A DNA stretch of 64,000 nt, from positions 21,979 to 85,978 of the forward strand of contig JACAEL010000055.1 in the NCBI GenBank assembly GCA_013388835.1. The letters run 5' to 3'. Each line of letters starts with the position of its first letter. Positions within the stretch are counted from its first letter, which is position 1. The DNA is from Candidatus Thorarchaeota archaeon (lineage in GTDB: Archaea > Asgardarchaeota > Thorarchaeia > Thorarchaeales > Thorarchaeaceae). The notes under the pieces are model-generated. The model ran no database searches. It saw only the letters and a program-made list of their open reading frames with translations, and had not been told where the DNA came from. This document shows positions 1 to 8,341 of this stretch, piece by piece. A program made the translations under genes and the position numbers.

Positions 1-2
1 AA

Positions 3-548
3 GAGATGGACATTTCAAAACCTGAGAACAGGTTCAATCAGGAACTGACCCTTCCAAACCGGCTGTATCCTCCTGCGAAGGTCTGTGCATTTGGCGACGG
101 CGATTTTGCCGCTGCAGCAAGAACTGCTGGTGTGGAGAGAGTAGTGTCCAAGGAAGAGATACCAAGGATTGGTGAGGAGAAGAGGGAACGAAAGTCGCTT
201 GCGAGGAACTACGACTACTTCATTGCGTCCACAGACACGATGCCTCTGATAGGTAGGTATCTTGGACAGGCTCTGGGTTCTAGAGGAAAGATGCCAAAGC
301 CATTCCCACCACAGGCAGACCTCACGGGGGCAGTAAGTCAGTATCAGCGGACCGTGCGTATTCGAATGCGTAGCACTCCCACGTTCCATGTAAAGGTGGG
401 TCATGAGAGAATGACTGACAAAGAGATAGCAGAGAACATCATGGCGGTGCTCAACCTGGTTGACAGCAAAGGCCACACGCCGAAGATTGGCGATATGATC
501 GTCAAGACAACAATGGGGCCGCCCGTGAGAATCACGTCCTGGAGATGA
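3..548 (+). CDS. rpl1: 50S ribosomal protein L1 (uL1), 5'-truncated
   Basis: This is the C-terminal part of archaeal ribosomal protein L1, which builds the mobile L1 stalk near the E site of the large subunit. The reading frame is open to the window edge, and about 30-35 N-terminal residues of a normal archaeal L1 (about 215 aa) are missing, so the ATG at position 6 is probably internal. The stretch starting KPENRFNQE and the segment LGSRGKMPKPFPPQ match the family. The C-terminus with the TTMGPPVRI motif is intact. It stops 6 bases before the P0 gene and is followed by L12, the usual archaeal L1-P0-L12 order, so co-transcription is likely. Confidence 0.93.
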   Translation, partial: EMDISKPENRFNQELTLPNRLYPPAKVCAFGDGDFAAAARTAGVERVVSKEEIPRIGEEKRERKSLARNYDYFIASTDTMPLIGRYLGQALGSRGKMPKPFPPQADLTGAVSQYQRTVRIRMRSTPTFHVKVGHERMTDKEIAENIMAVLNLVDSKGHTPKIGDMIVKTTMGPPVRITSWR

Positions 549-554
549 GGATAG

Positions 555-1580
555 ATGGCAATGCATGTGCATCAAATCCCCCAATGGAAGATTGACGAAG
601 TCAGACAACTCGTCAGCGAGATGAAACAGAGCAAGGTAGTGGGTCTGGTCAATGTGGAGGGTATCGGCTCAAAGCAGCTCCAGGGAATAAGAGATACCCT
701 GCGACAGTCCGCGAAGATACGCATGGCTCGCAACACGCTCATGATAAGAGCAATCAAGGAATCCGGACTACGGGGGATCGCAGCTCTCAGTGACCATGTC
801 TCCGGGCCTGTCGCATTCATATTCAGCAATCAGGACCCATTCATACTGAGCAAGTTCTTGTCCGAGAACAAGGCTTCAGTCCCAGCAAAGGGAGGGCAGA
901 TTGCGACCAGCGACATAATCATCCCTGAGATGAACACAGGCGTCCCTCCAGGGCCATTCATCAGCGAACTGGCTGCTCTGAAAATCCCCGCAAAAGTCAA
1001 GGGTGGGGTCATCCACATCACACAGGAGACAGTCGCAGTCAAGGCTGGAGAGGTCATATCCAATACGATGGCACAGATGCTCACACGTCTTGGCCTTGAA
1101 CCGATGAAAGTTCAACTCAGGCTAGTAGCAGCCTACACAGATGGTGCATTGCTTACAGAGGAGAACCTGCTGGTCGACCTTGACGCATTGCTAACAGAGG
1201 TGCTCCAAGCGCATCAGCATGCACTCAACCTGTCAATCAATGTCGGGTACCCGACTACGTACACCATCCCAGTGATCATAGCCAAGGCAGACATGGAGGC
1301 AAGAAACCTGGCGTTGAACATCGAGTTCTTCGAGCCAGACATCTTGTTGCAGTTCTTGTCCAAGGCGAACTGGGAGGCGTTAGCACTGGCTTCAGTGCTT
1401 GCCCAGAATAACCCCGAGGCGGTTCCTTCAGGAATCCTTACCAAGCACGAAACTGCCGCGACAACATCTGTGGCTGAAACACCTAGCAAGGACGAGGACA
1501 AGGACAAGACCAAGAAGGAACCTGAGAAAGAGGACAAGGAAGAAGAAAGTGTAACAGGTCTAGGAAGCCTGTTCGGATAG
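555..1580 (+). CDS. rplP0: Ribosomal stalk protein P0 (uL10)
   Basis: Archaeal P0 anchors the L12 dimers to the large subunit and recruits translation GTPases. The 341-aa length is normal. The N-terminal rRNA-binding domain (about residues 1-110), the archaeal/eukaryotic insertion domain, and a C-terminal helical spine followed by a charged Lys/Glu linker (about 310-333) can all be seen. The last residues end in GLGSLFG, the same hydrophobic tail that ends L12 next door, as expected for factor-binding stalk tails. It sits between L1 and L12 with very short spacers, so all three are probably one transcript. Confidence 0.96.
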   Translation: MAMHVHQIPQWKIDEVRQLVSEMKQSKVVGLVNVEGIGSKQLQGIRDTLRQSAKIRMARNTLMIRAIKESGLRGIAALSDHVSGPVAFIFSNQDPFILSKFLSENKASVPAKGGQIATSDIIIPEMNTGVPPGPFISELAALKIPAKVKGGVIHITQETVAVKAGEVISNTMAQMLTRLGLEPMKVQLRLVAAYTDGALLTEENLLVDLDALLTEVLQAHQHALNLSINVGYPTTYTIPVIIAKADMEARNLALNIEFFEPDILLQFLSKANWEALALASVLAQNNPEAVPSGILTKHETAATTSVAETPSKDEDKDKTKKEPEKEDKEEESVTGLGSLFG

Positions 1581-1603
1581 TCAACAAAGAGGTGACACAC
1601 GAA

Positions 1604-1918
1604 ATGGAATACGTATATGCAGCACTCTTGCTCCACAAGGCTGGCCAAGAGGTTAGCGAGAAGAGCATCGAGGCAGTGCTCACTGCCGCTGGTGTGAAGG
1701 CCGACAAGGGCAGACTCAAGGCGCTTCTTGCCGCCCTCGAAGGTGTAAACATTGATGAGGCTCTGAAGAGCGTCGCAATGCCTGTTGCAGCCCCTTCAAG
1801 CCCTGGAACTCCGACAGCAGCTGCCGGTTCAGGAGCCAAGAGCCAGAAGAAGGAAGAAGAGAAGGAAGAAAAGAAGGAAGAGGAATTCACTGCAGGTCTC
1901 GGCAGCCTCTTCGGTTGA
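1604..1918 (+). CDS. rpl12: Ribosomal protein L12 (P1-like stalk protein)
   Basis: Archaeal L12 forms the acidic stalk dimers bound to P0. From the ATG at 1604 the protein is 104 aa and starts [14 protein letters not shown], the standard family N-terminus. An in-frame GTG at 1592 would add four residues (M-T-H-E), but it lies inside GAGGTGA, which looks like the Shine-Dalgarno sequence for the ATG, so I chose 1604. An N-terminal dimerisation domain is followed by an Ala/Pro hinge, a Lys/Glu-rich run and the tail GLGSLFG. It is the last gene of the L1-P0-L12 operon. Confidence 0.95.
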   Translation: MEYVYAALLLHKAGQEVSEKSIEAVLTAAGVKADKGRLKALLAALEGVNIDEALKSVAMPVAAPSSPGTPTAAAGSGAKSQKKEEEKEEKKEEEFTAGLGSLFG

Positions 1919-1979
1919 AGTACTACGGATTCTTCAATCATAGTCTGGAGCGGAGAGGCGTCATGTCGATCCGCTCACA

Positions 1980-1990
1980 TCTTTTTCTCA
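1980..1990 (+). terminator. T-rich stretch after the L1-P0-L12 operon
   Basis: A run of thymines (CTTTTTCTC) follows L12 by about 60 bases and precedes an unrelated gene. Archaeal RNA polymerase commonly terminates at such T-tracts without a hairpin. Assigned from position and composition only. Confidence 0.35.
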
Positions 1991-2038
1991 TTCTGGCATC
2001 CAAAACAGTGAAATCCATATCAGTGACTATGGACGTCC

Positions 2039-2821
2039 GTGAAGATAGTCTTCGATGAACGAATGAGGCAGTCCTATGATGGAACACCTGCAGGAGCACC
2101 GGGCAGACTTGACAGCGCGCTGAGCGTGCTGAGGAGTAGGCCCGAATATGAGTTTGTAAAGCCGGTGCCTGCTTCGAGAGAACAGATACTTCTTGCTCAC
2201 ACTGAGAATCACATTGAGAGCGTTAAGCAGGACAGTGACTCTCGCAATGGGCTCCTGTTCCAGATGGCAGCCCTAGCAGCGGGCGGTGCGATAAGGACCG
2301 CAGAGATTGCCATGACTGGTGAACCTGCCTTTGGTCTTATCCGCCCTCCCGGGCACCATGCCTCTCACGACTCCTACTGGGGATACTGCTACTTCTCCAA
2401 CATGGCATTGGCCCTGCTGTGGCTGAAACACACCAAGCAGATAGAGTCAGCGTTCATACTCGACTTTGATCTGCACACAGGGGATGGGACGATAGACATC
2501 CTGGGCAGTGACACGCGGTTCGTCATCTACAACCCGAATGGGAGGGGAGACGAGGAGTACATCCGGAACGTGAAGATGGCGCTTGACGAGAGCCCGGATG
2601 TGGACATCATAGCGGCCTCTGCGGGTTTTGACCAGTATGTCCACTGTTGGGGCGGTAACCTGAGCACAGACGCGTTCAGGAGGATAGGCGACATGATGCG
2701 GCAGTTCGCACAAGAAAGGTGCGACAGCCGCAGATTCGGACTGCTTGAGGGAGGCTACAATCACGAGGACCTCGGCAAGAACGTCCTAGCATTCTGTGAG
2801 GGCCTGAGAGGCAAAGGCTAG
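2039..2821 (+). CDS. Histone deacetylase-superfamily hydrolase
   Basis: A member of the arginase/deacetylase-fold superfamily (HDAC, AcuC, acetylpolyamine amidohydrolase), zinc hydrolases that remove acetyl groups from lysines or polyamines. The motif RPPGHHAS carries the His pair of the active site, DFDLHTGDGT carries the Asp and His zinc ligands, and AGFDQY provides a third Asp. The usual HHGNGT motif reads HTGDGT here, a mild divergence. At 260 aa it is shorter than the typical 300-370 aa, mainly at the N-terminus. The start is a GTG; no strong Shine-Dalgarno sequence is seen. The substrate cannot be told from sequence; protein lysine or polyamine deacetylation is the family-level guess. 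Confidence 0.85.
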   Translation: MKIVFDERMRQSYDGTPAGAPGRLDSALSVLRSRPEYEFVKPVPASREQILLAHTENHIESVKQDSDSRNGLLFQMAALAAGGAIRTAEIAMTGEPAFGLIRPPGHHASHDSYWGYCYFSNMALALLWLKHTKQIESAFILDFDLHTGDGTIDILGSDTRFVIYNPNGRGDEEYIRNVKMALDESPDVDIIAASAGFDQYVHCWGGNLSTDAFRRIGDMMRQFAQERCDSRRFGLLEGGYNHEDLGKNVLAFCEGLRGKG

Positions 2822-2856
2822 TCACTTGGTTTCCGGGAGGCAGCTGCGCTGCGGAA

Positions 2857-2867
2857 AGCTTTATGAC
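2857..2867 (+). promoter_or_regulatory. TATA-like box for tRNA-Arg
   Basis: AGCTTTATGAC lies about 30 bases upstream of the tRNA 5' end, the normal distance for an archaeal TATA box when transcription begins at or just before the tRNA. Confidence 0.4.
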
Positions 2868-2892
2868 TGTACAGCATGGACCACCTCCAATA

Positions 2893-3057
2893 GGGCCCGT
2901 TGCCTAGCCAGGGCTCTTGGGCAGTCCGCCTAGGAGAGATGAATAGGGCGCCAGCCTTCTAAACGACTACTCTGTGTGGTCCGAAGAGAGTTGGAGCTCG
3001 CGCGTTCAATCGACTCCGGAGTCTTCCGGACCGGAATAAATCGCGCCGGGCCCGCCA
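2893..3057 (+). tRNA. tRNA-Arg(TCT) interrupted by three apparent introns
   Basis: Exons assemble into a complete tRNA. The acceptor 5' strand at 2893-2899 pairs perfectly with 3047-3053, followed by G73 and an encoded CCA (3055-3057). The anticodon loop CTTCTAA (2956-2962, anticodon TCT) has stem CCAGC (2951-2955) pairing with GTTGG (2990-2994). T-stem GCGCG (3000-3004) pairs with CGCGC (3042-3046), and the T-loop TTCAATC is at 3005-3011. Three insertions of about 27-30 nt remain: in the D-loop (about 2913-2942), after the anticodon loop (about 2963-2989, the canonical 37/38 region), and at the end of the T-loop (about 3012-3041). Exact splice points are uncertain by a few bases. Standard tRNA finders may miss this gene. 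Confidence 0.87.
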
Positions 3058-3320
3058 TCGCTCAGAATGGTCCTCGCGCTCCATCTGTCAGACATATGCA
3101 TTGAGTCTTGGAGACCATACTGCGGTGTGCAAGATGAGTCAGTGCCAGACTGCAACAGGTCTGGTAGTGATAGGCTTCAATCTAGTCAAGTTGCGCCATG
3201 AAGTTCCTGAAACATCCGTGCACCAATGAAATACGACCGTGAAACGCAGCTCCTCATCATCATCGGACCAGTATTCACAGACGGTAATGTAAGGCGTTCG
3301 TGCTGTCTTCTACTGTTCGC

Positions 3321-5027
3321 TCAACTGCCAAATACGAGAGATTCGGACAGCCAATCGGGAACCTTGCATTCAATGAGACGCTCTAGCTCAGTAATGGTGG
3401 CGGGTGAATGACTCTTTATCCGTGCGGCTCTCTTCGCACCTATACCAGGTATCATCTCCAGCTGTGACATTGTAGCGGTCTTGATGTCAAACGGGTATGG
3501 GAGCACCGTGACAGATCGTGGGCCATGGTCCACTACAAACACATCCATCGTATCGATGGTTCCAGAGCCCATCGGCATATGACAGAGGAGCGGATAGGAT
3601 GCAAGCGGTCTCAGCAGGTAGTTGTTCCCCTCTTGCTGCTCCGCGAAGACCGAACGAATGACTGTCCCTAGAGGTGCCACCCTTCTGAGCATCGGAATGT
3701 CAATCATTCTCCGGACTTCCTCCTTGTGTCGGAAGAACTCGTTGTGTTTCAGACCACGCACCTTCTCAGAAGCGACTCTTGTCTGTGGGAAGCCTATCAC
3801 CTGGCGGATGTTGATTCGTCTGAGGAGCAGGCCCCGCCGCAGCACCTCCGTGAGAAAGACCATGTTGTGGTCTGCAGTCGCTCTGCTCTCGCCCGGCAGT
3901 CCATAGACAAAGTTCACTCCAGGGAGAAGATGCGGAAGTCCGCGACCGGGTCGTGTGGATCCAACCTCGTTTAGAAGGGCGATTGCCTCTAGGGCCTCTT
4001 CCGGGGTCGCCTTCAGATTGTTCCTTCGGACGACCTCAGGGTCTGCAGACTCTACACCGAGGGCGGCAACGTCGCCAGGTGTATGGTACCTCATGATTGC
4101 CTTCGCGACCTCCCGACTCTCTTCCGGGTGTCGCGCAATCGTTCCCGGGTTCACATTGTCTATGTGCAGTACGCTCAAATCGGGGGCGACCCGTCGAGTC
4201 TTGGAGAACAGCTCCTCAATGACAGCAGGCTCTGGCCGGGGATACTCCTCATCACCCATCTGCTTGGACCCATAGGTGAAGAGATCAGCCTGGCGACCAA
4301 TCCTGAAGGCGCGTATTCCAGATGCGTAGAGGGCCTCTATCTCCTCAACGATGCAGTTGATCTGACGCTGTTGCGGCGACCCATAGAGAGGCTCGGTACA
4401 AAAAGAACAGCCCCCCGTGAGGAACCGGGGACACCCCCTGTAGGTCTCAATCTCGCAGATCACATGGCCTCTGTGGAAGCCGGGCGCCTGCTTGACAATG
4501 GCAGAACCCTTGACGGCGAAGGTCTCCACCTCCGAGGGGGAGCTTCTCGTCACGCTCAAGTCTAGCGAGTCGAGGGCACTACCGCTCCGGAGCGACTCGG
4601 ATAGGACTATCTCCGCATCACCCTTTACTATGTAGTCGAAAGGTGGGGACAGAGTGTCTGCGCTTAGGGCCACTCTGCCACCTTCAACACCACACCCGAA
4701 GCGGGCCCATGGTCCCACAAGCAACTTCGGCACGGACTCAAGCCGGGGGTCTGAGAAGAGCGTACGAGCCTCATTGACAGAGATAGGTGTGCCTCCGAGA
4801 TACTTGCCGGGGACGATCATTCCTGCGATTAGAATGACCATGTCAGCCGAGCTCCATAGCCGGCGTGCCGAGTCGAAGCTGATACGCACTTGGTCGATTG
4901 TCTGATAGACCACCTCTGTGTGAGGACTACAAGTCCATATTGCCCCAGCTATGTAGCGCGGGTACGTGCTCATGTATGGAGGCACGCCGAGGCAGGTGGG
5001 CTCATCCACATACCCATCGACAATCAC
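3321..5027 (-). CDS. Radical SAM protein with C-terminal helix-hairpin-helix domain
   Basis: A 568-aa radical SAM Fe-S protein of a type common in archaea and not functionally assigned. The first ~160 residues resemble the Rossmann-like N-terminal domain seen before many radical SAM cores. The cluster-binding cysteines appear as C-x7-C-x2-C in CPRFLTGGCSFC, a wider first spacing than the classical C-x3-C-x2-C. A TIM-barrel core follows, with GVESADPEVV and VYGLPGE motifs. The last ~50 residues contain IPGIGAKRAARI, a helix-hairpin-helix suggesting nucleic-acid contact. The start is GTG. It lies 12 bases after thiL on the same strand, so the two are probably co-transcribed. Confidence 0.85.
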   Translation of the reverse strand: MIVDGYVDEPTCLGVPPYMSTYPRYIAGAIWTCSPHTEVVYQTIDQVRISFDSARRLWSSADMVILIAGMIVPGKYLGGTPISVNEARTLFSDPRLESVPKLLVGPWARFGCGVEGGRVALSADTLSPPFDYIVKGDAEIVLSESLRSGSALDSLDLSVTRSSPSEVETFAVKGSAIVKQAPGFHRGHVICEIETYRGCPRFLTGGCSFCTEPLYGSPQQRQINCIVEEIEALYASGIRAFRIGRQADLFTYGSKQMGDEEYPRPEPAVIEELFSKTRRVAPDLSVLHIDNVNPGTIARHPEESREVAKAIMRYHTPGDVAALGVESADPEVVRRNNLKATPEEALEAIALLNEVGSTRPGRGLPHLLPGVNFVYGLPGESRATADHNMVFLTEVLRRGLLLRRINIRQVIGFPQTRVASEKVRGLKHNEFFRHKEEVRRMIDIPMLRRVAPLGTVIRSVFAEQQEGNNYLLRPLASYPLLCHMPMGSGTIDTMDVFVVDHGPRSVTVLPYPFDIKTATMSQLEMIPGIGAKRAARIKSHSPATITELERLIECKVPDWLSESLVFGS

Positions 5028-5039
5028 AGCTCGCTCCAG

Positions 5040-6032
5040 CTAGCTCCACTCCCTGAAATTGTCATATCCCCTTGCGGGTATGACGGTTTCGACCCCATCT
5101 GCAACATACCTCACCCCTGAGCCCTCTGATACCTGCCCAATCACCATCAGTGACGCTTTGTTGAGCCGCCCGACGCTCACTGCAGATTCGATCTTGTCCG
5201 ATGGAATGGTCATGACAACCGAGAATTCCTCGCCGCCATTCATGATGAGTTCCAGCAGGTCTAGACCGTGTTGTGCTGCAAACTCCTGCACCCCTGATGA
5301 GATGGGCAGGCGATTGACAGAGAATGATAGACCCGCCTGATCTGCCATCATGTTCAGCGTTACCCCCAGTCCGTCACTGCTATCCATTGCCGCAGTCACC
5401 AATTCTCTTCTGGAAAGAGATTCCACAAGACCAAAGTGAAGCTCGGGCTTGTATGCTGCATTTAGAGCGCGGTCTCTCAGAGTCGGTGACGCGTCCAGTC
5501 CCTTCAGAAGAATCCTGTAGGCCACAGAGGTCAGACCGAAGCTATCAGTCACGACAATGAGGTCACCAGGTCGTGCTCCACCACGCAGCACGATTCTATC
5601 GGGAGGACAAAACCCGATGGCCACCCCTGTGAGGACAGTGTCCGGAGCGGAACCAGTGTCACCTCCAATGAACGTCACACCATTCTTGAGCCCGTATTGG
5701 GAGTACCCCCTGACAAACTCCAAGGCCTCAGAAAGGTCGAGGTCTGGGGGAACACATAGAGATAGCATGCTGGCAGCAGGACGTACTCCTTTGGCAACCA
5801 AATCACTCAGAACCATGACTGCTGTCTTTCGCCCCACTTGGGCGCTAGTCATTCCTGGCAGCCGGTCTGTGGACGAGACAAAGGTGTCGACGTTCAGAAC
5901 CGCATTCAATTCAGGAACGGCAGCCAAGTCCGAGGCGTCCTCATCGAATCCCAGTCTGGCTCCATGAGCCATTCCAACCAGAGACCGTATCTCTGACAGT
6001 AGTCGTCTCTCGCCGACCTCACCTATCTTCAT
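5040..6032 (-). CDS. thiL: Thiamine-monophosphate kinase-like protein
   Basis: ThiL phosphorylates thiamine monophosphate to thiamine diphosphate with ATP. The protein belongs to the PurM/AIR-synthase-like fold: GFDEDASDL near the N-terminus, VNVD-type motif as LNVDTFV, MVLSDLVAKGVRP, GGDTGSA, MDSSDGLG and MNGGEEF follow in the family order. I chose the ATG at 6032, giving MKIGEVGERRLL, the normal N-terminus; an upstream ATG adds only four residues. Length (330 aa) is typical. Relatives of this family without thiamine activity exist in archaea, so the exact substrate is a family-level inference. It is upstream of the radical SAM gene in a likely two-gene operon. Confidence 0.85.
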   Translation of the reverse strand: MKIGEVGERRLLSEIRSLVGMAHGARLGFDEDASDLAAVPELNAVLNVDTFVSSTDRLPGMTSAQVGRKTAVMVLSDLVAKGVRPAASMLSLCVPPDLDLSEALEFVRGYSQYGLKNGVTFIGGDTGSAPDTVLTGVAIGFCPPDRIVLRGGARPGDLIVVTDSFGLTSVAYRILLKGLDASPTLRDRALNAAYKPELHFGLVESLSRRELVTAAMDSSDGLGVTLNMMADQAGLSFSVNRLPISSGVQEFAAQHGLDLLELIMNGGEEFSVVMTIPSDKIESAVSVGRLNKASLMVIGQVSEGSGVRYVADGVETVIPARGYDNFREWS

Positions 6033-6071
6033 GACCAATCTCAAGCGTCGAGTCGCCAGCTCGATGATAAA

Positions 6072-6082
6072 CCTTTATTAAC
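6072..6082 (+). promoter_or_regulatory. TATA-like box between thiL and tRNA-Thr
   Basis: CCTTTATTAAC is centred about 35 bases before the tRNA-Thr 5' end. Its reverse complement, with TTAATAAAGG, is also about 40-50 bases upstream of thiL, so a divergent promoter is possible. Confidence 0.45.
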
Positions 6083-6110
6083 GGAGATACAGGCAATCGC
6101 CTCCGGATTA

Positions 6111-6246
6111 GCCTCGGTGGCCAAGTGGTTACGGCGTCTGTCTCGTAAACAGAAGAACGTTGGCTGATTCCCAGCCCTCGGTCGAATCGCGGGTTCAAAA
6201 GACTGCATGACTCGCATGTGGTCGGAATGTCCCGCCCGGGGCTCCA
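6111..6246 (+). tRNA. tRNA-Thr(CGT) with two apparent introns
   Basis: The acceptor strand GCCTCGG (6111-6117) pairs with CCGGGGC (6236-6242), followed by T73 and CCA (6244-6246). Anticodon stem TCTGT (6137-6141) pairs with ACAGA (6149-6153) around CTCGTAA, giving anticodon CGT; there is no intron at 37/38. Between position 43 and the T-stem GCGGG (6189-6193) there are 35 bases instead of 5, implying a 30-nt intron in the variable loop (within 6154-6188). The T-loop starts TTCAAA and the T-stem 3' strand CCCGC is at 6231-6235, leaving another 30-nt insertion (about 6200-6229) at the 59/60 position. Exact boundaries need a bulge-helix-bulge model. Confidence 0.87.
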
Positions 6247-6317
6247 CTCCATCATCTCGCCATACTGCAACCAGCAGTTCGTATTCTGGCTCAACCACAG
6301 TCATTTCTGCGCGCATG

Positions 6318-7697
6318 TCAATCGGTCACGGACTTGACTACAGCCCGACCCCATCCTGAGCGGGAGATGGATGTGATTATGCCCAAGTTGAGGACTAGTA
6401 TGACGAGGAAGAGCCAGTAGGGACCGAGGAAAGTGTAGATGTAACCTCCGGCCACAGGCGCTACCGAAGCGAGGAATACCACAATCACCCAGAAGACGGT
6501 CAGACCCTTTGCGGAGTCGCTGGATGGCAGGTTCTTCTGCACAAAGGAGATTATCACGTTCCACCACAGTAAGTCATTTGTGTACTTCAGTACTATTGCT
6601 ACAAAGGCAGTTGTCATCAATACGCCCAGACCAGGATAGACAGACTCGAGCAGGACCCCCAGCTGCGGGGGACCCCAGAGTGGGAAGACCGGCGCCACGA
6701 GCAGTAGGAGCGCGCTTACTGGCATCATTGCGTAGACAATCAGTCCGGCACGTCGAATCCCAGATGTGTCAGACACATGTCCAATCTTGAGCAGAAGCGG
6801 AAACGAGATGACCAGATAGAACAACATTGTCAGGTTGATGCCCATGATTCCGACTCCGAGCACCTCACTGGCGTAGATTAGCGCGCCAAGCCTGAAGAGG
6901 CCATCACTTATCGCATCACAGACCACGACCCCCACCAGACAGGGGACTGAAACCATGAGGAGTCTGGCGGCCCTGGCGTTTTCGGAGAGGAACGTCCTTA
7001 GAAGAGACCCGACGCGTTGAGAACGCCTTCTGGGAGAGGGGTCAAGCCGCATCCGGGCCACTGCACATAGAAGAAGGAGGAAGCCCCCCATGAGATGCAT
7101 CTGCTGGATTGCAGTGGTGAACCCTACTGTAAGAGTGAAGACCCCGAGCAGGAGCAGCACAGGCACTCCTAGTATACTGCCTGCAGTGAAGAGAGCAAGG
7201 GCAAAGCCACTCCTCTCAGTCTTGACCGTATCAAGTATGTATGCCGTCGAACCGCTTCGCGCTATGTCAGCACCTGCGTAAAGCAGCATCGCCGTCATGA
7301 TGAGAAAGGTCTCACGGCTCAGTCCGATTATGAGGAAGTAGAGTGCTACGGGAGCCATGACGACAACTGCAGAGATCTTTCGGTCAATGGTGTCACCGAT
7401 GTATCCTCCAAGGGCTCTGCAGACCGCACCCACAAGGCTCACGATTCCGGTGGCGGTACCAATGAAGAGAAGGTCCCAGCCGATTGTGTACAGATAGAGA
7501 GGCATGTATGAGTTCAGCACGATGAAGCCACTCGACACCCACGACGTGATGAGGAATACTGGATAGTTCCTCCAAGATAAGACCTCCTTGAAGGAACTCC
7601 AACGGGACGACTGGGTGGCGGCCACAGGCCTCGGCTTCTGTTCAACTCCCTCTGTCTGAGGCGAGTCTTTCACTTCAATTGAACTGGTTGCGGTCAT
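6318..7697 (-). CDS. Major facilitator superfamily transporter
   Basis: A 459-aa polytopic membrane protein with about 12 hydrophobic segments, from FLITSWVSSGFIV near the N-terminus to WLFLVILVLNLGIITSI near the C-terminus. The loop after the second segment has GGYIGDTIDRK, the MFS signature loop. The start at 7697 (MTATSS) avoids an N-terminal extension of 31 residues that would lie upstream of a good TATA box. A cytosolic hydrophilic N-terminus of about 40 residues precedes the first segment. The transported substrate cannot be predicted. The gene borders the mobile-element region. Confidence 0.88.
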   Translation of the reverse strand: MTATSSIEVKDSPQTEGVEQKPRPVAATQSSRWSSFKEVLSWRNYPVFLITSWVSSGFIVLNSYMPLYLYTIGWDLLFIGTATGIVSLVGAVCRALGGYIGDTIDRKISAVVVMAPVALYFLIIGLSRETFLIMTAMLLYAGADIARSGSTAYILDTVKTERSGFALALFTAGSILGVPVLLLLGVFTLTVGFTTAIQQMHLMGGFLLLLCAVARMRLDPSPRRRSQRVGSLLRTFLSENARAARLLMVSVPCLVGVVVCDAISDGLFRLGALIYASEVLGVGIMGINLTMLFYLVISFPLLLKIGHVSDTSGIRRAGLIVYAMMPVSALLLLVAPVFPLWGPPQLGVLLESVYPGLGVLMTTAFVAIVLKYTNDLLWWNVIISFVQKNLPSSDSAKGLTVFWVIVVFLASVAPVAGGYIYTFLGPYWLFLVILVLNLGIITSISRSGWGRAVVKSVTD

Positions 7698-7727
7698 TGT
7701 CCTATCGCAAGAGAGTGTAACATCGAG

Positions 7728-7737
7728 AATATTAACT
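7728..7737 (-). promoter_or_regulatory. TATA-like box for the MFS gene
   Basis: On the minus strand GTTAATATT lies about 31 bases before the chosen ATG at 7697, consistent with a nearly leaderless transcript and supporting that start. Confidence 0.45.
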
Positions 7738-7804
7738 GGGACTGACAGAAAGCGACACTGGCACCACCTGTGTGTGTGCAAGAACATCACAGGACTGTTT
7801 TGGC

Positions 7805-7974
7805 GACCTTCTCGTCATGGTGTGCAAGAAGTGCCACTCCATAGCAGATGCGGGAAGAGGCAGGATGAAGTATGTCAGACCGCCACTGAAGTGAATGCGC
7901 CGTGAGACTGACGTGTAAGCAGTCAGGGATTTGTGATGGTGCGGAAGGCTAGATTTGAACTCGCGAATCCCTAC
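7805..7974. repeat. Left copy of 170-bp direct repeat (HNH 3' end + tRNA-Leu 3' fragment)
   Basis: This segment matches 12030-12199 with a constant offset of 4225 bases and only scattered mismatches. It contains the final ~30 codons of the HNH gene (for example the codons for AGRGRMKYVRPPLK and the stop), the following spacer, and a degenerate copy of the tRNA-Leu 3' end (7937-7974). Because the homology extends beyond the tRNA part into element coding sequence, it reads as the stub of a second, tandemly integrated copy. Confidence 0.9.
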
Positions 7975-7996
7975 AACCATTCTTCGTGAGCAGATA

Positions 7997-8017
7997 CACA
8001 CTTGCGGAGGAAGTGTG
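7997..8017. repeat. Short perfect hairpin at the left end of the element
   Basis: CACACTT and AAGTGTG form a perfect 7-bp inverted repeat around a 7-base spacer, 23 bases inside the left boundary. It could be a recombinase arm site, an origin element or an operator; nothing distinguishes these. Confidence 0.5.
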
Positions 8018-8206
8018 AATACTGAGAGGAAGGCATTCCAAGACACTGGCGATGCTGGATGACAGCTTGGCGAGAGCACTCTGCCAGTCACATCACAACC
8101 CGGTGCTGGGCGGAATGAACTCACACGAGTCATCACCATCTCGTATGTGCCGGTGGCATTCCTTCTTCGCTGTATAGGAGAACAAAAGGAGACGGATTGT
8201 ATCGGA

Positions 8207-8341
8207 ATGTGTGAGAGGCAGTACCAAGAGGGACTTGAAGAAAGTCTTCGTTCCCTCACAGAGAAGACCTGCCTCGATGATCTGCGTCTCATAATCGAGC
8301 GGGAACTCACTATCCCGCTCCCTTGGAGGTGCTTCACCTGA
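8207..8341 (+). CDS. Possible 44-aa protein, first gene of the element
   Basis: An ATG frame encoding a small, mostly helical, charged protein (MCERQYQEGLEESLRSLTEK at its start). It ends inside the next frame (overlap of about 19 bases), as expected in a compact operon, and a TATA-like TGTATAG lies about 30 bases upstream. An in-frame GTG at 8147 would give 64 aa. There is no recognisable domain and the gene may not be real. Confidence 0.33.
   Translation: MCERQYQEGLEESLRSLTEKTCLDDLRLIIERELTIPLPWRCFT

Larger units (their letters stand above)
7698..8206. other. Gene-poor left boundary of the integrated element
   Basis: No convincing gene is present. The stretch holds the MFS promoter, the left copy of the 170-bp direct repeat (end of an HNH gene plus tRNA-Leu 3' fragment) and, beyond 7975, the left end of the element with a short hairpin. 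Minus-strand open frames here are antisense to the repeat and have no family resemblance. Confidence 0.6.

Noticed and set aside
4000..4600. Overlapping plus-strand frames of 106-160 aa inside the first radical SAM gene
   Set aside because: They are shadows of a clearly conserved minus-strand gene.
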